DNA of 64,000 nt from Lachnoclostridium sp. UBA5890 (GCA_002431395.1 DJEU01000025.1:62001-126000), one strand, 5' to 3'. Shown: positions 25,081 to 31,618, counted from the first letter of the stretch. Numbers and translations: made by a program. Notes: generated by a model not told the origin, from the sequence alone.

Positions 25081-25280
25081 GCTTTTCGGAAAATCTTCGT
25101 CGTGCCAGAAAGCACGCTGGGATGAATCAGACACAACTTGCGGAGGCAATTGGAAGCAAGCAAAATGACGTGAGTCGATGGGAAAAGGCAGAGTTTACAC
25201 CAAACATTGAAAAAGTGGTTAAGATCTGTCAGGTGCTGCATGTCTCCGCAGATGAGTTGTTGGAGACTGGAATTAAGTAG
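25077..25280 (+). CDS. XRE-family HTH protein
   Basis: 67 residues, almost only the Cro/CI-type HTH (RKHAGMNQTQLAEAIGSKQN and VSRWEKAEFTPNIEKV). No C-terminal domain, so it may act like a Cro-type or cassette regulator. GAAGGAG precedes it. It is followed by its own terminator and probably regulates the small membrane peptides upstream or the lysogeny decision. Confidence 0.75.
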   Translation: MSFSENLRRARKHAGMNQTQLAEAIGSKQNDVSRWEKAEFTPNIEKVVKICQVLHVSADELLETGIK

Positions 25281-25291
25281 TAGAAGAAAGT

Positions 25292-25325
25292 AAAGAGGTG
25301 TCGGTTTTGATGCCTCTTTGTTTTT
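25292..25325 (+). terminator. Terminator after HTH gene
   Basis: AAAGAGG pairs with CCTCTTT, followed by GTTTTTG. Confidence 0.6.
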
Positions 25326-25340
25326 GTTAGCAATATTTAA

Positions 25341-25370
25341 TTGACGAAATATGTAATTTTATAGTATAAT
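25341..25370 (+). promoter_or_regulatory. Toxin mRNA promoter (type I locus)
   Basis: TTGACG and TATAAT with an 18-base spacer. The transcript would begin near 25378 with TGTGCTACC, which is repeated at the start of the opposing antitoxin RNA. Confidence 0.75.
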
Positions 25371-25484
25371 GTTTCTTGTGCTACCAAAGATGGTAGGCGG
25401 TTAGTCCCTCCTTTCGGAGGGGATTCGACCCTCTGATTACATAAAGCATCTTCTTCGGAAGAGCAAGTGAAAGGAGGGAGGCCT

Positions 25485-25568
25485 ATGACTATAGAGCAAT
25501 TATTTGATTTTTTTATGGTAATAACAGCAGTTGCTGGTTTGTTTTATACGATTGGTAAACGAAAATAA
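25485..25568 (+). CDS. Holin-like/Fst-like type I toxin
   Basis: 27 residues: a short acidic start (MTIEQLFDFF), one span and a basic end (TIGKRK), a pattern of putative holin-like toxins. AAAGGAGGG lies a few bases before the ATG. A structured 100-base leader (stems around 25402-25424 and 25446-25466) precedes it and may hide the ribosome site. A convergent RNA gene shares its terminator, as in par of pAD1. When free of antitoxin RNA the peptide should damage the membrane. Confidence 0.75.
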   Translation: MTIEQLFDFFMVITAVAGLFYTIGKRK

Positions 25569-25606
25569 CCGCCCAAAGCCTTCCAAACTTAGCGGTTATT
25601 TCGTTT
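25557..25606. terminator. Shared bidirectional terminator
   Basis: A 15-bp stem (AACGAAAATAACCGC with GCGGTTATTTCGTTT, one bulged A) overlaps the end of the toxin gene and ends both the toxin mRNA and the antisense RNA. Confidence 0.75.
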
Positions 25607-25658
25607 AAGTTATGAGGGGACTGACCGTCTGCTTTACGGTAGCACACCTTTTTTATCT
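25557..25658 (-). ncRNA. Antisense antitoxin RNA (RNA II-like)
   Basis: On the minus strand TTGACA (25693-25688) and TATAAT (25670-25665) are 17 bases apart, so a short RNA of about 100 bases should start near 25658 and stop at the shared terminator. It pairs with the 3' end of the toxin mRNA. Its start (TGTGCTACCGT...GGTCAGTCCC) also repeats the start of the toxin mRNA (TGTGCTACCA...GGTTAGTCCC), giving complementary direct repeats as in RNA I/RNA II of par. Confidence 0.7.
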
Positions 25659-25841
25659 ATCTTTATTATAGTCATAATATTTTAAAATGTCAATAGGCTG
25701 GTGAAAAGAAAGCTGGAGGTGCGATGTGAAAGCAGATAAATAATATTAAGATATGTAGTTAAAAACGTAAGTTTTTGCAATAGCCGGCTTTCCCTCTGGC
25801 TTTATTTTTTTGCCCAAGAGAAAAAAGAAGAAAACACAAAA

Positions 25842-25896
25842 AAGTGTGTAAAAAGTGTGTATAAGTATTGACAAGTGTGTAAAAAGTGTGTATAAT
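25842..25896 (+). promoter_or_regulatory. hicAB promoter with two identical 23-bp repeats
   Basis: TTGACA (25868) and TATAAT (25891) are spaced by 17. Two identical 23-base direct repeats, each containing GTGTGTAAAAAGTGTGTATA, lie at 25842-25864 and 25873-25895. The second fills the promoter spacer and the -10 box, so a bound protein (probably HicB) would block RNA polymerase. Confidence 0.75.
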
Positions 25897-25947
25897 GCAA
25901 AGTGAGAGGTGGGAAAATAAAAAAATAGAGGAAGGAGATAATTATTA

Positions 25948-26121
25948 TTGAAACAACGTGAGTTAGTAAAAAAGCTCGAAAGTGCAGGGTTCGTTTTTGA
26001 GCGTCATGGTAGTAGGCATGATATTTATGCCAGAGGGACAGAGAAAGAAGAAGTTCCCCGACATAAAGAAATTAATGAAAGACTAGCAAAAGTAATTTTG
26101 AGGAGAAGGGGATTGTTATAA
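25948..26121 (+). CDS. hicA: HicA mRNA interferase toxin
   Basis: 57 residues from TTG 25948, preceded by GGAAGGAG. The dsRBD-like HicA fold is clear: KQRELVKKLESAGFVFERHG, then SRHDIYARG with the catalytic His, and VPRHKEINERLAKVILR. It cuts mRNA in a translation-independent way when HicB is lost. The rare TTG start may keep the toxin level low. hicB follows after 51 bases. Confidence 0.85.
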   Translation: MKQRELVKKLESAGFVFERHGSRHDIYARGTEKEEVPRHKEINERLAKVILRRRGLL

Positions 26122-26172
26122 TCCCCTCCCCCAAAAAATATATAAATACAAATAAAATGGAGGTTGATAGGA

Positions 26173-26592
26173 ATGAAAGCTGTATATCCTGTGTTTTTTA
26201 CAAAAGCGGAGGATGTTATTCTAGTAGAGGTTCCAGATTTAGAAATAGTAACTGAAGGAGAAGATATGTCTGATGCAATTGAAATGGCTAGAGATGCAAT
26301 TGAATTAAAATGCGTATCTTTGGAAGATGATGGTGTGACAATACCGCAACCATCTTCGTTAGAACAGTTAGATGTTAATGAAGGAACTTTTGCTCAAGAC
26401 GGTCAAACCGTTATTTCTCTTGTTGATATTGATTCTACAGAATATCGAAGAAAAATCGATACAAAAACTGTGAGACGAAATGTGGCTTTGCCAAGTTGGT
26501 TAAACTATGAAGCTGAACATGCAGGAATAAATGTTTCACGGATTTTGCAAGAGGCTTTGAAAACTACACTCGGAGTTAAAAGAACAATGTAG
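26173..26592 (+). CDS. hicB: HicB antitoxin
   Basis: 139 residues. Residues 1-70 are the degenerate RNase H-like HicB fold (YPVFFTKAEDVILVEVPDLE, then AIEMARDAIEL). The C-terminus holds a ribbon-helix-helix (RRNVALPSWLNYEAEHAGIN, then SRILQEALK) for DNA binding. It blocks HicA and represses the operon, probably at the 23-bp repeats. ATG 26173 is set by GGAGG nine bases before. Confidence 0.85.
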   Translation: MKAVYPVFFTKAEDVILVEVPDLEIVTEGEDMSDAIEMARDAIELKCVSLEDDGVTIPQPSSLEQLDVNEGTFAQDGQTVISLVDIDSTEYRRKIDTKTVRRNVALPSWLNYEAEHAGINVSRILQEALKTTLGVKRTM

Positions 26593-26699
26593 AATAAGAG
26601 AGATTTTATTACTTCGCATGTTGCAAGAAATGGAGTGATGCTATATGATGGATAGAAGGGTTGTTACTAATTTTTAAGAAATGATTTGTGAAGAAAAAG

Positions 26700-26716
26700 G
26701 TGTCAGAATTTGACAC
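26700..26716. repeat. Dispersed prophage palindrome, copy 5 (bidirectional terminator)
   Basis: GTGTCAGAATTTGACAC, one base off consensus, flanked by AAAAAG and CTTTTTT. It lies between the convergent hicB and T5orf172 genes and can end both transcripts. Confidence 0.75.
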
Positions 26717-26740
26717 CTTTTTTCACATTAAGTATATAAC

Positions 26741-28459
26741 TTACTCGTTTTCATCCTCATCTTCATCATCTAAATCAGACGAGGAATCTTCCGGCTGTGG
26801 AATGCTCTTGTAGATTACATTGTTTTGTGATTGACGGAATTCTTCAGCAACCATTGTTTTCTTAAATTCAGCAGTAGGATCAATGTCGGCAACAATTTGT
26901 TCCAGTTCTTTGACGGATGTGTAGAAAAATTCCTTTCTTAAGTTTACTTTGTTTACACGTTTTTCATTTAAAAGTTGATGCAACTTATTTTCCAAAGCAA
27001 CGGCATCATCAGAGAAGATAAAACTATGGACGTCAAATTTGAATGGAACGCTCGCACTTCCTAACTCATTTACTCTGTCTTGTGGATCAAGTCTGCGCGT
27101 CATACCGATTTTGAAAATGTTTCTTCCGAATGAACCGAGGTTACTTATAATATAGACATTTCCAGCTTTTCCATTTTGCAAATTAGAAATTTCTTCTTTT
27201 TTCAATGTAACATCCGAAAGCTGTTTTTCCAATTCTAATATTCGGCGACGGAGAGCAGCGGCTTCTTCGTCACTGCTTTGATCCAATTGTTGATTGAGTT
27301 TTGATAATTCATTTTTGTATTTTTCTTCTTCTTGCTCTACTTTTTTCTTTGCATCGGCTAACGCTTTGCGTTCCGCTGCTTCTTGCCGCATTTGTTCACG
27401 GATGGCAAGTTGTTCCTGGCGAGCCTGTTCTTTTTTTACGTAGTAATTGTATTCGATTTTTACGGCTTCAAGAAAGAAATATTCCAATTCGCCTATAAAT
27501 GAAGTGAGCGTGCCGGCAATAGATTGATTTCCATTTCCGGCAATGGATAAATATTTGGCAGTCATTGCTTTAACTTTTTCAGTCGCTTCGTCGAGCTTGC
27601 TATACTTTAAGGAGTATAAAATATTTTGCAATTCTGAACGAAGAGCTATCGTCATAAGCCGGTAGATTGCTTTATTAGCTTTTGTGGTATAACGAGCGGA
27701 GTATCGTTCTGTAAGTTTTGTAATCTGTTTATCATTTTTACGGTAGGCCTTGCGCAGAGATTTGACATCCATGCAGTGAAACTCCAGAGTTTCCGAAGCC
27801 TGCAATTCAATAATTTCTTTTTCAAGTTCTTCGGTTAAGCGGGATCTATTGTCAATGCAATAAACGACACTTTTGTATAGATCTTTAATACGTTTAATCC
27901 TGTTTTTCTGCGTCTCCAATTGTTTTTGAGAAGCAATTTCTTTTTGTGTTAGTTCAATTATTGCATCTTGCAGTTCCGCTTCTGTATGCCTTTGTTCAAC
28001 GAGGCGTTCGTTAATTGAAGCCAGTTCCTGTTTCATTTCATCTTTTTCTTGTGCAAAATCTTTTTGCGCTTGTTCGACTAGTTTAGTAACTTCATCGTAA
28101 CGATCGCAGCCAATTTCATAGAATTTCTTTTGTGTCTTTTCAGCGGTTTGATATAGTTCCATAAATTTTTCGTCGCGTTTCTTTTGAAGATATAGTCCCA
28201 ATATTCCAAATATAGGCGCAATGACTAGAAACCATAGCGCAAACATGATGGCTATAAATTCTGTCTTATATAAAAATGCAAGTTTTTCATTCTCTAACAT
28301 AATATCATATAATGGTTTTCTTTTTAAAGGTATCGAATTGTCTGTGGAAGATGAAGGTGTTGATTTTTTTGTAGAATATGTATTTTGGTGTGTTATAACA
28401 TATATACAAAAGAACAGCATAATAGTTACAGTAAGTAGAATAAATATAGTTACAGTCAT
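26741..28459 (-). CDS. Membrane-anchored coiled-coil protein with T5orf172 (GIY-YIG-like) domain
   Basis: 572 residues from ATG 28459. Two N-terminal spans (TIFILLTVTIMLFFCIYVIT, and FIAIMFALWFLVIAPIFGIL near residues 65-90) are followed by long coiled coils with a DUF4041-like part (residues 100-420) and a T5orf172 domain (about 430-520: VYIISNLG, KIGMTRRLDP, ALENKLHQ with a probable catalytic Glu). T5orf172 belongs to the GIY-YIG nuclease superfamily. Own promoter on the minus strand, opposite to its neighbours, and a palindrome on each side point to a lysogen-expressed cargo gene, possibly a membrane-bound guard against incoming DNA. Confidence 0.75.
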   Translation of the reverse strand: MTVTIFILLTVTIMLFFCIYVITHQNTYSTKKSTPSSSTDNSIPLKRKPLYDIMLENEKLAFLYKTEFIAIMFALWFLVIAPIFGILGLYLQKKRDEKFMELYQTAEKTQKKFYEIGCDRYDEVTKLVEQAQKDFAQEKDEMKQELASINERLVEQRHTEAELQDAIIELTQKEIASQKQLETQKNRIKRIKDLYKSVVYCIDNRSRLTEELEKEIIELQASETLEFHCMDVKSLRKAYRKNDKQITKLTERYSARYTTKANKAIYRLMTIALRSELQNILYSLKYSKLDEATEKVKAMTAKYLSIAGNGNQSIAGTLTSFIGELEYFFLEAVKIEYNYYVKKEQARQEQLAIREQMRQEAAERKALADAKKKVEQEEEKYKNELSKLNQQLDQSSDEEAAALRRRILELEKQLSDVTLKKEEISNLQNGKAGNVYIISNLGSFGRNIFKIGMTRRLDPQDRVNELGSASVPFKFDVHSFIFSDDAVALENKLHQLLNEKRVNKVNLRKEFFYTSVKELEQIVADIDPTAEFKKTMVAEEFRQSQNNVIYKSIPQPEDSSSDLDDEDEDENE

Positions 28460-28525
28460 AATGGAATCCCCCCAATAAGTTTTTTTCCATCTTATCATAT
28501 ATGGAATTTTTTGTAAAGACAAAAG

Positions 28526-28542
28526 GTGTCAGAATCTGACAC
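28526..28542. repeat. Dispersed prophage palindrome, copy 6
   Basis: Perfect GTGTCAGAATCTGACAC flanked by AAAAG/CTTTT. It follows the minus-strand repressor gene (terminator) and lies about ten bases before the TTTACA/TAAGAT promoter of the T5orf172 gene. Confidence 0.75.
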
Positions 28543-28592
28543 CTTTTGCAATAAAAAAGAGAGAACCAGTCTCTCCCCAATACGCTTATTTA

Positions 28593-28970
28593 TTATTTTT
28601 TGTCTTTAGAAAGCCCCTTTTTAAAGTGTTCAATGGCAGCTTTCCGGATTTCTGGATCAAGTTCAAAGTATAGTTTTATAATTTCAAGTTCTAAACTCGT
28701 TGCATTTTTATCTTTGATAAATTCATCTAAACTAAATGTATCAGCTTGTCTGTACATAGGGGCAATGCCGTCTAATAGCCATTCTTCGCGCACGTTAAAA
28801 GTACTACAGATTAATTTAAATAGGGACATTTTTTGATCTGGGCGAGCTAGTGCATTCCTTTCAATATTGTTAATCACAGATCTGCTAACACCGAGGCGTT
28901 CTCCAAATTCAGTTTGACTTAAATGGAGATGTTTTTTTCTTAATTCTCTAATTCGTTCATATGTTTCCAT
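28593..28970 (-). CDS. CI-type phage repressor (XRE family)
   Basis: 125 residues. HTH at residues 8-65 (LRKKHLHLSQTEFGERLGVS, then INNIERNALARPDQKM), followed by a helical oligomerisation part. There is no peptidase domain, so induction is not by RecA-driven self-cleavage. It is divergent from the early genes, and two TTGA-N5-TCAA palindromes in the spacer are its likely operators. It should hold the prophage silent. Confidence 0.82.
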   Translation of the reverse strand: METYERIRELRKKHLHLSQTEFGERLGVSRSVINNIERNALARPDQKMSLFKLICSTFNVREEWLLDGIAPMYRQADTFSLDEFIKDKNATSLELEIIKLYFELDPEIRKAAIEHFKKGLSKDKK

Positions 28971-29007
28971 TTATACAGCATTCTCCTTTCTATAATGGTT
29001 TTACACT

Positions 29008-29097
29008 AATATACAACATATTTTTGAGCTAGTCAAGCCAAAAAAATGGCACAACTCAAAAAAATGACTTGACAGATTCAAAAAGAGACTATATAAT
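29008..29097. promoter_or_regulatory. Divergent lysogeny/early promoters with operators
   Basis: Minus strand: TTGACT (29036-29031) and TATATT (29013-29008), 17-base spacer, for the repressor. Plus strand: TTGACA (29069-29074) and TATAAT (29092-29097), 17-base spacer, for the early genes. Each -35 box lies in a TTGA-N5-TCAA palindrome (29024-29036 and 29069-29081), so one protein could regulate both. Further TCAAGTCA-like halves follow at about 29103-29112. Confidence 0.75.
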
Positions 29098-29169
29098 GAC
29101 TTTATCAAGTCAAAAGAAGAAAGAAAACGAACTGAACAAATCAAATAGTTTTATCGGGAGGTGAAAGGT

Positions 29170-29334
29170 ATGGAAGAAGTCAAAACTTTTGTTCCGTCGG
29201 AATATAAACAAGAAGCTAAAGAAGTAGTAGATTTTTTGGCGGACTTAAATCAGGAAGAGAAAAAAGGATTCCTGATGTTCATGCAAGGAATCAAAGTAGC
29301 CAAAAGCATGGAAAAGAAAACCAAAACTGCATAG
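29170..29334 (+). CDS. Small early protein
   Basis: 54 residues, helical and charged (YKQEAKEVVDFLADLNQEEK). First gene of the early operon, preceded by GGAGGTG. Its size and place fit early Cro-like or antirepressor peptides, but no HTH is seen. Function unknown. Confidence 0.55.
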   Translation: MEEVKTFVPSEYKQEAKEVVDFLADLNQEEKKGFLMFMQGIKVAKSMEKKTKTA

Positions 29335-29344
29335 GAGGAGCAAC

Positions 29345-29518
29345 ATGATCAACATGACTTTGACGGTAGTAATAGTTGGCTTGGTGGCTTATAGTATTCA
29401 TTTGAAAATTGTAATGAAAACCATAAAGGCTTTTTTACAAATGAAAGGCATCAAGCCAACAGATGAAGAGCTAAAGAAATGCTCTGGGATGGTTATACAT
29501 CATTTTTTCAAAAGCTAA
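29345..29518 (+). CDS. Small membrane protein, paralogue of 30075
   Basis: 57 residues. One N-terminal span (LTVVIVGLVAYSIHL) and a soluble C-terminus with MKGIKPTDEELKKCSGMV. The gene at 30075 has the same plan (MRGIEPSKEELEQCGKMV). AGGAGG lies before the ATG. The two are clear duplicates. Function unknown. Confidence 0.6.
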   Translation: MINMTLTVVIVGLVAYSIHLKIVMKTIKAFLQMKGIKPTDEELKKCSGMVIHHFFKS

Positions 29519-29952
29519 CGTGACAGTAAAACTTCCCGTATGCATTCCAAAAGAATTTGACTGGCTACCTGTTCCACTATTCTTAGTGAAATGGACGAAA
29601 ATCCGGAAATGACCTTTTTGGTTTTGCCCCATATCGTATTATCTCGTATGGTATCCAGGAAACGATGTCCAGCGGGAGTAAGTTTTTGTACACAAATATT
29701 GTATTGCATATCGGAATTATCGAAGATGCTTATTAAATTATCTTCGACACAGTACCATAGATGATATATTAAAGTATCATTATCGTACTTTTTCATTAAA
29801 GTACTTTGGTATTCTGAAATTGCGACTTCATCTCCAGTGAATTTTACGACTTCAGTAAGACTGGAGTCTATAAAATGGCAGGACTTTCGCAAACCGGTAT
29901 GGTCTTCAATACATAAAAGCAAGTCACGGATACAATCAATATTTAAGCGCAT
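29515..29952 (-). CDS. DUF2513-like protein
   Basis: 145 residues. It starts MRLNIDCIRDLLLCIEDHTG and carries LTPAGHRFLDTIRDNTIW, the signature of DUF2513 proteins found in many Firmicutes prophages near the repressor. Its end overlaps the convergent gene by four bases. The molecular role is not known. Confidence 0.75.
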   Translation of the reverse strand: MRLNIDCIRDLLLCIEDHTGLRKSCHFIDSSLTEVVKFTGDEVAISEYQSTLMKKYDNDTLIYHLWYCVEDNLISIFDNSDMQYNICVQKLTPAGHRFLDTIRDNTIWGKTKKVISGFSSISLRIVEQVASQILLECIREVLLSR

Positions 29953-30074
29953 ATAGTTTCTCCTTTCGTTGTTACTTGACTTTTAGGCAGTCTGTATTTG
30001 TTATTGTAACTCAAAAGGAAAATAATGTAAATGGTCTAATTAAGCCAGATTTTAACGGCGGAAAGGAGAGCAAC

Positions 30075-30245
30075 ATGGTTACTGTGATTTTAACATTACT
30101 GACAATCGCATTGGTTATCCGTATCATTGTTATGAAAGGTGCAATCAAAACACTGACATTATCCCTAATCATGCGAGGGATTGAGCCAAGCAAAGAAGAG
30201 TTGGAACAGTGCGGCAAGATGGTCAGAAAGAACATGTTTAAGTGA
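30075..30245 (+). CDS. Small membrane protein, paralogue of 29345
   Basis: 56 residues. N-terminal span (VTVILTLLTIALVIRIIVM) and the shared MRGIEPSKEELEQCGKMV tail. GAAAGGAGAG precedes the ATG. The pair is separated by an opposite-strand DUF2513 gene, which suggests insertion of that gene between duplicates or gain of a second copy. Confidence 0.6.
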   Translation: MVTVILTLLTIALVIRIIVMKGAIKTLTLSLIMRGIEPSKEELEQCGKMVRKNMFK

Positions 30246-30252
30246 GAAGCCT

Positions 30253-30474
30253 ATGAATGAAATAAAATTCAATAAATCAGATGTATGCGAAATTGAGAAG
30301 AAAGCATCTTCCACAAAAGTAAAGCATGACAATGTGTTTTATGTCATGCCGGATGATGTGAGCAAGACAATCATTATTTCGCCATCGGTACCAGGAGTAA
30401 CCTTAAAACTTGGTATAAAAGAAGCAGAGGCGTTGGTTAAAATCCTAGAGCATCAAATTCGTTTATGGAGGTGA
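30253..30474 (+). CDS. Small hypothetical protein
   Basis: 73 residues from ATG 30253. Pattern: NEIKFNKSDVCEIEKKASST, then VFYVMPDDVSKTIIISPSVPG and LEHQIRLWR. It follows the membrane protein after seven bases. No family recognised. Confidence 0.5.
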   Translation: MNEIKFNKSDVCEIEKKASSTKVKHDNVFYVMPDDVSKTIIISPSVPGVTLKLGIKEAEALVKILEHQIRLWR

Positions 30475-30479
30475 ATGTT

Positions 30480-30635
30480 ATGCCAGTACAAAAATATTTT
30501 GTTTGCCTGCAGTGCGGCAGAGCATGTTGCTGAATGGAAAAATTACCTGCATTCGAAAATGACTATTGCACACACTGCGAGGCAAGTCTAGTTATTGCCA
30601 AAGAAGAGGCGTTGACTAGGGACCAGAAAGGTTAA
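30480..30635 (+). pseudogene. Zinc-ribbon protein interrupted by in-frame TGA
   Basis: One frame reads MPVQKYFVCLQCGRACC, then TGA (30531-30533), then MEKLPAFENDYCTHCEASLV and ends at 30635. The two halves give the two Cys pairs of one zinc ribbon (CLQC ... CTHC). The stop is directly followed by ATG, so re-initiation could produce two peptides, but most simply a Trp-to-stop change has broken the gene. GGAGG precedes the first ATG. Confidence 0.55.
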
Positions 30636-30839
30636 ACAAACTTATATTTATAGGAACTTCCTATAACGATAAGATACCATCTTCCTGTTCCTGAAACAGT
30701 TATTCGTACAGGTGTTTTGGTATAATGTGCACCATAGTAGTCAAATCGTTTATGTGCCATGAATTACATCGGCAGCATTTTTCAATTCTACTATGGCTGT
30801 TACCTCTCCTGTACTATAAACGTATGGTATTCGAGCCAT
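30632..30839 (-). pseudogene. Frameshifted DUF1883-like gene
   Basis: On the minus strand AAGGAGG is followed by ATG 30839 and MARIPYVYSTGEVTAIVELK, ending at a stop at 30750. In the next frame the sequence continues HKRFDYYGAHYTKTP, VRITVSGTGRWYLIVIG and stops at 30632. Together they resemble a DUF1883 protein (YYGGH.T.SPVR and a W near the end). The gene is short and appears broken by a frameshift, possibly with a small deletion. Confidence 0.5.
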
Positions 30840-30966
30840 ATGCATTTCCTCCTTCCCTTATATACTCGACTGCTGGCACAGTCTGTACCAATAGTATAAG
30901 GGAAGAGGGAAAAATTGTAAATAAAAATAGAAAAAAATGTCAAAAAAAGAAGAAAGGAAGGATCTT

Positions 30967-31146
30967 ATGACACCAAATTTTAATCTGGAGATACACGTTG
31001 TTGCACAGGGCAAAACAAATCAATTAGCGCAGATCATTGTAGATTATGCGGCAAAGAACGAGTTTACAGCTAGAAACATTATGGAGTCGGTTGATGTAGC
31101 ACTGGCACACATGAAAAATAACGCGGTGCTGCCGAAAGAAGATTAA
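30967..31146 (+). CDS. Small hypothetical protein
   Basis: 59 residues from ATG 30967, which has GAAAGGAAGG before it; an upstream ATG at 30937 does not. One compact segment (EIHVVAQGKTNQLAQIIVDY, then ESVDVALAHM). Early region, function unknown. Confidence 0.55.
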   Translation: MTPNFNLEIHVVAQGKTNQLAQIIVDYAAKNEFTARNIMESVDVALAHMKNNAVLPKED

Positions 31147-31168
31147 TCAGAAGCCATCCCCCTAAAAG

Positions 31169-31185
31169 GTGTCAGAAACTGACAC
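31169..31185. repeat. Dispersed prophage palindrome, copy 7
   Basis: GTGTCAGAAACTGACAC, one base off consensus. It lies 13 bases before ATG 31198 and next to its ribosome site, so a bound protein could affect expression there. Confidence 0.7.
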
Positions 31186-31197
31186 CAGAAAGGAGTT

Positions 31198-31359
31198 ATG
31201 TTGAAAGAAACAAAAATACAAACAGGGCTTCGTATCCCTGAAAATCAGTACAACAAAATTCGTACAATATCCAATCGAATGGGAGTTTCAGCGAATACAC
31301 TCATTTTGATGCTGATTGATATTGGACTTACTCATATTGAGAAGGAGCCTCAGGAATGA
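31198..31359 (+). CDS. Ribbon-helix-helix-like protein
   Basis: 53 residues: KETKIQTGLRIPENQYNKIR as strand and first helix, then SANTLILMLIDIGL as second helix. AAAGGAG precedes the ATG. The opposite-strand gene at 31513 shares the IQTGLRI...YNKL core, so these are convergent paralogues whose 3' ends overlap by 32 bases. Confidence 0.6.
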   Translation: MLKETKIQTGLRIPENQYNKIRTISNRMGVSANTLILMLIDIGLTHIEKEPQE

Positions 31360-31513
31360 TACCGTTATTTTTTTCGTATTCATCTAAATAGTGATGAATA
31401 ATGTATTCAACAAGATTGTTTATAGAGCGGCTTTCCTTAACGCTGAGAGTTTTTAATTTATTATAGGTTACTTCGTCAATACGCAACCCGGTTTGAATTT
31501 TGCTAACTGCCAT
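31328..31513 (-). CDS. Ribbon-helix-helix-like regulator
   Basis: 61 residues from ATG 31513 (AAGGAGGTG before it). AVSKIQTGLRIDEVTYNKLK and SINNLVEYIIHHYLDEYEK follow the Arc/ParD-like pattern. It is divergent from the gene at 31619, and several short palindromes in the space between may be its operators. Confidence 0.65.
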   Translation of the reverse strand: MAVSKIQTGLRIDEVTYNKLKTLSVKESRSINNLVEYIIHHYLDEYEKNNGIIPEAPSQYE

Positions 31514-31618
31514 TGGTAGCACCTCCTTAGTATTTGTTAGCACATTATATCAAAAAAACATTGACTTTTCTACTAACATATGTTAGCATAATGCTAACGA
31601 AGCAAGGAAGGTGATTCA
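31514..31618. promoter_or_regulatory. Divergent control region with nested palindromes
   Basis: It holds CTAACATATGTTAG and GTTAGCATAATGCTAAC, plus single TGTTAGCA halves, within about 70 bases. A minus-strand TATAAT serves the RHH gene and a TTGACT lies on the plus strand. The repeated GTTAGC element fits an RHH-type operator cluster. Confidence 0.6.

Noticed and set aside
25700..25835. Gene between the type I locus and hicA
   Set aside because: GGAGGTGCG is followed by ATG TGA only. The stretch has small stems (AAAAC/GTTTT and GCCGGC-type) but no frame.
30480..30635. Selenocysteine at the in-frame TGA
   Set aside because: The TGA aligns with no redox motif and no SECIS-like stem was seen directly after it; a nonsense change is simpler.
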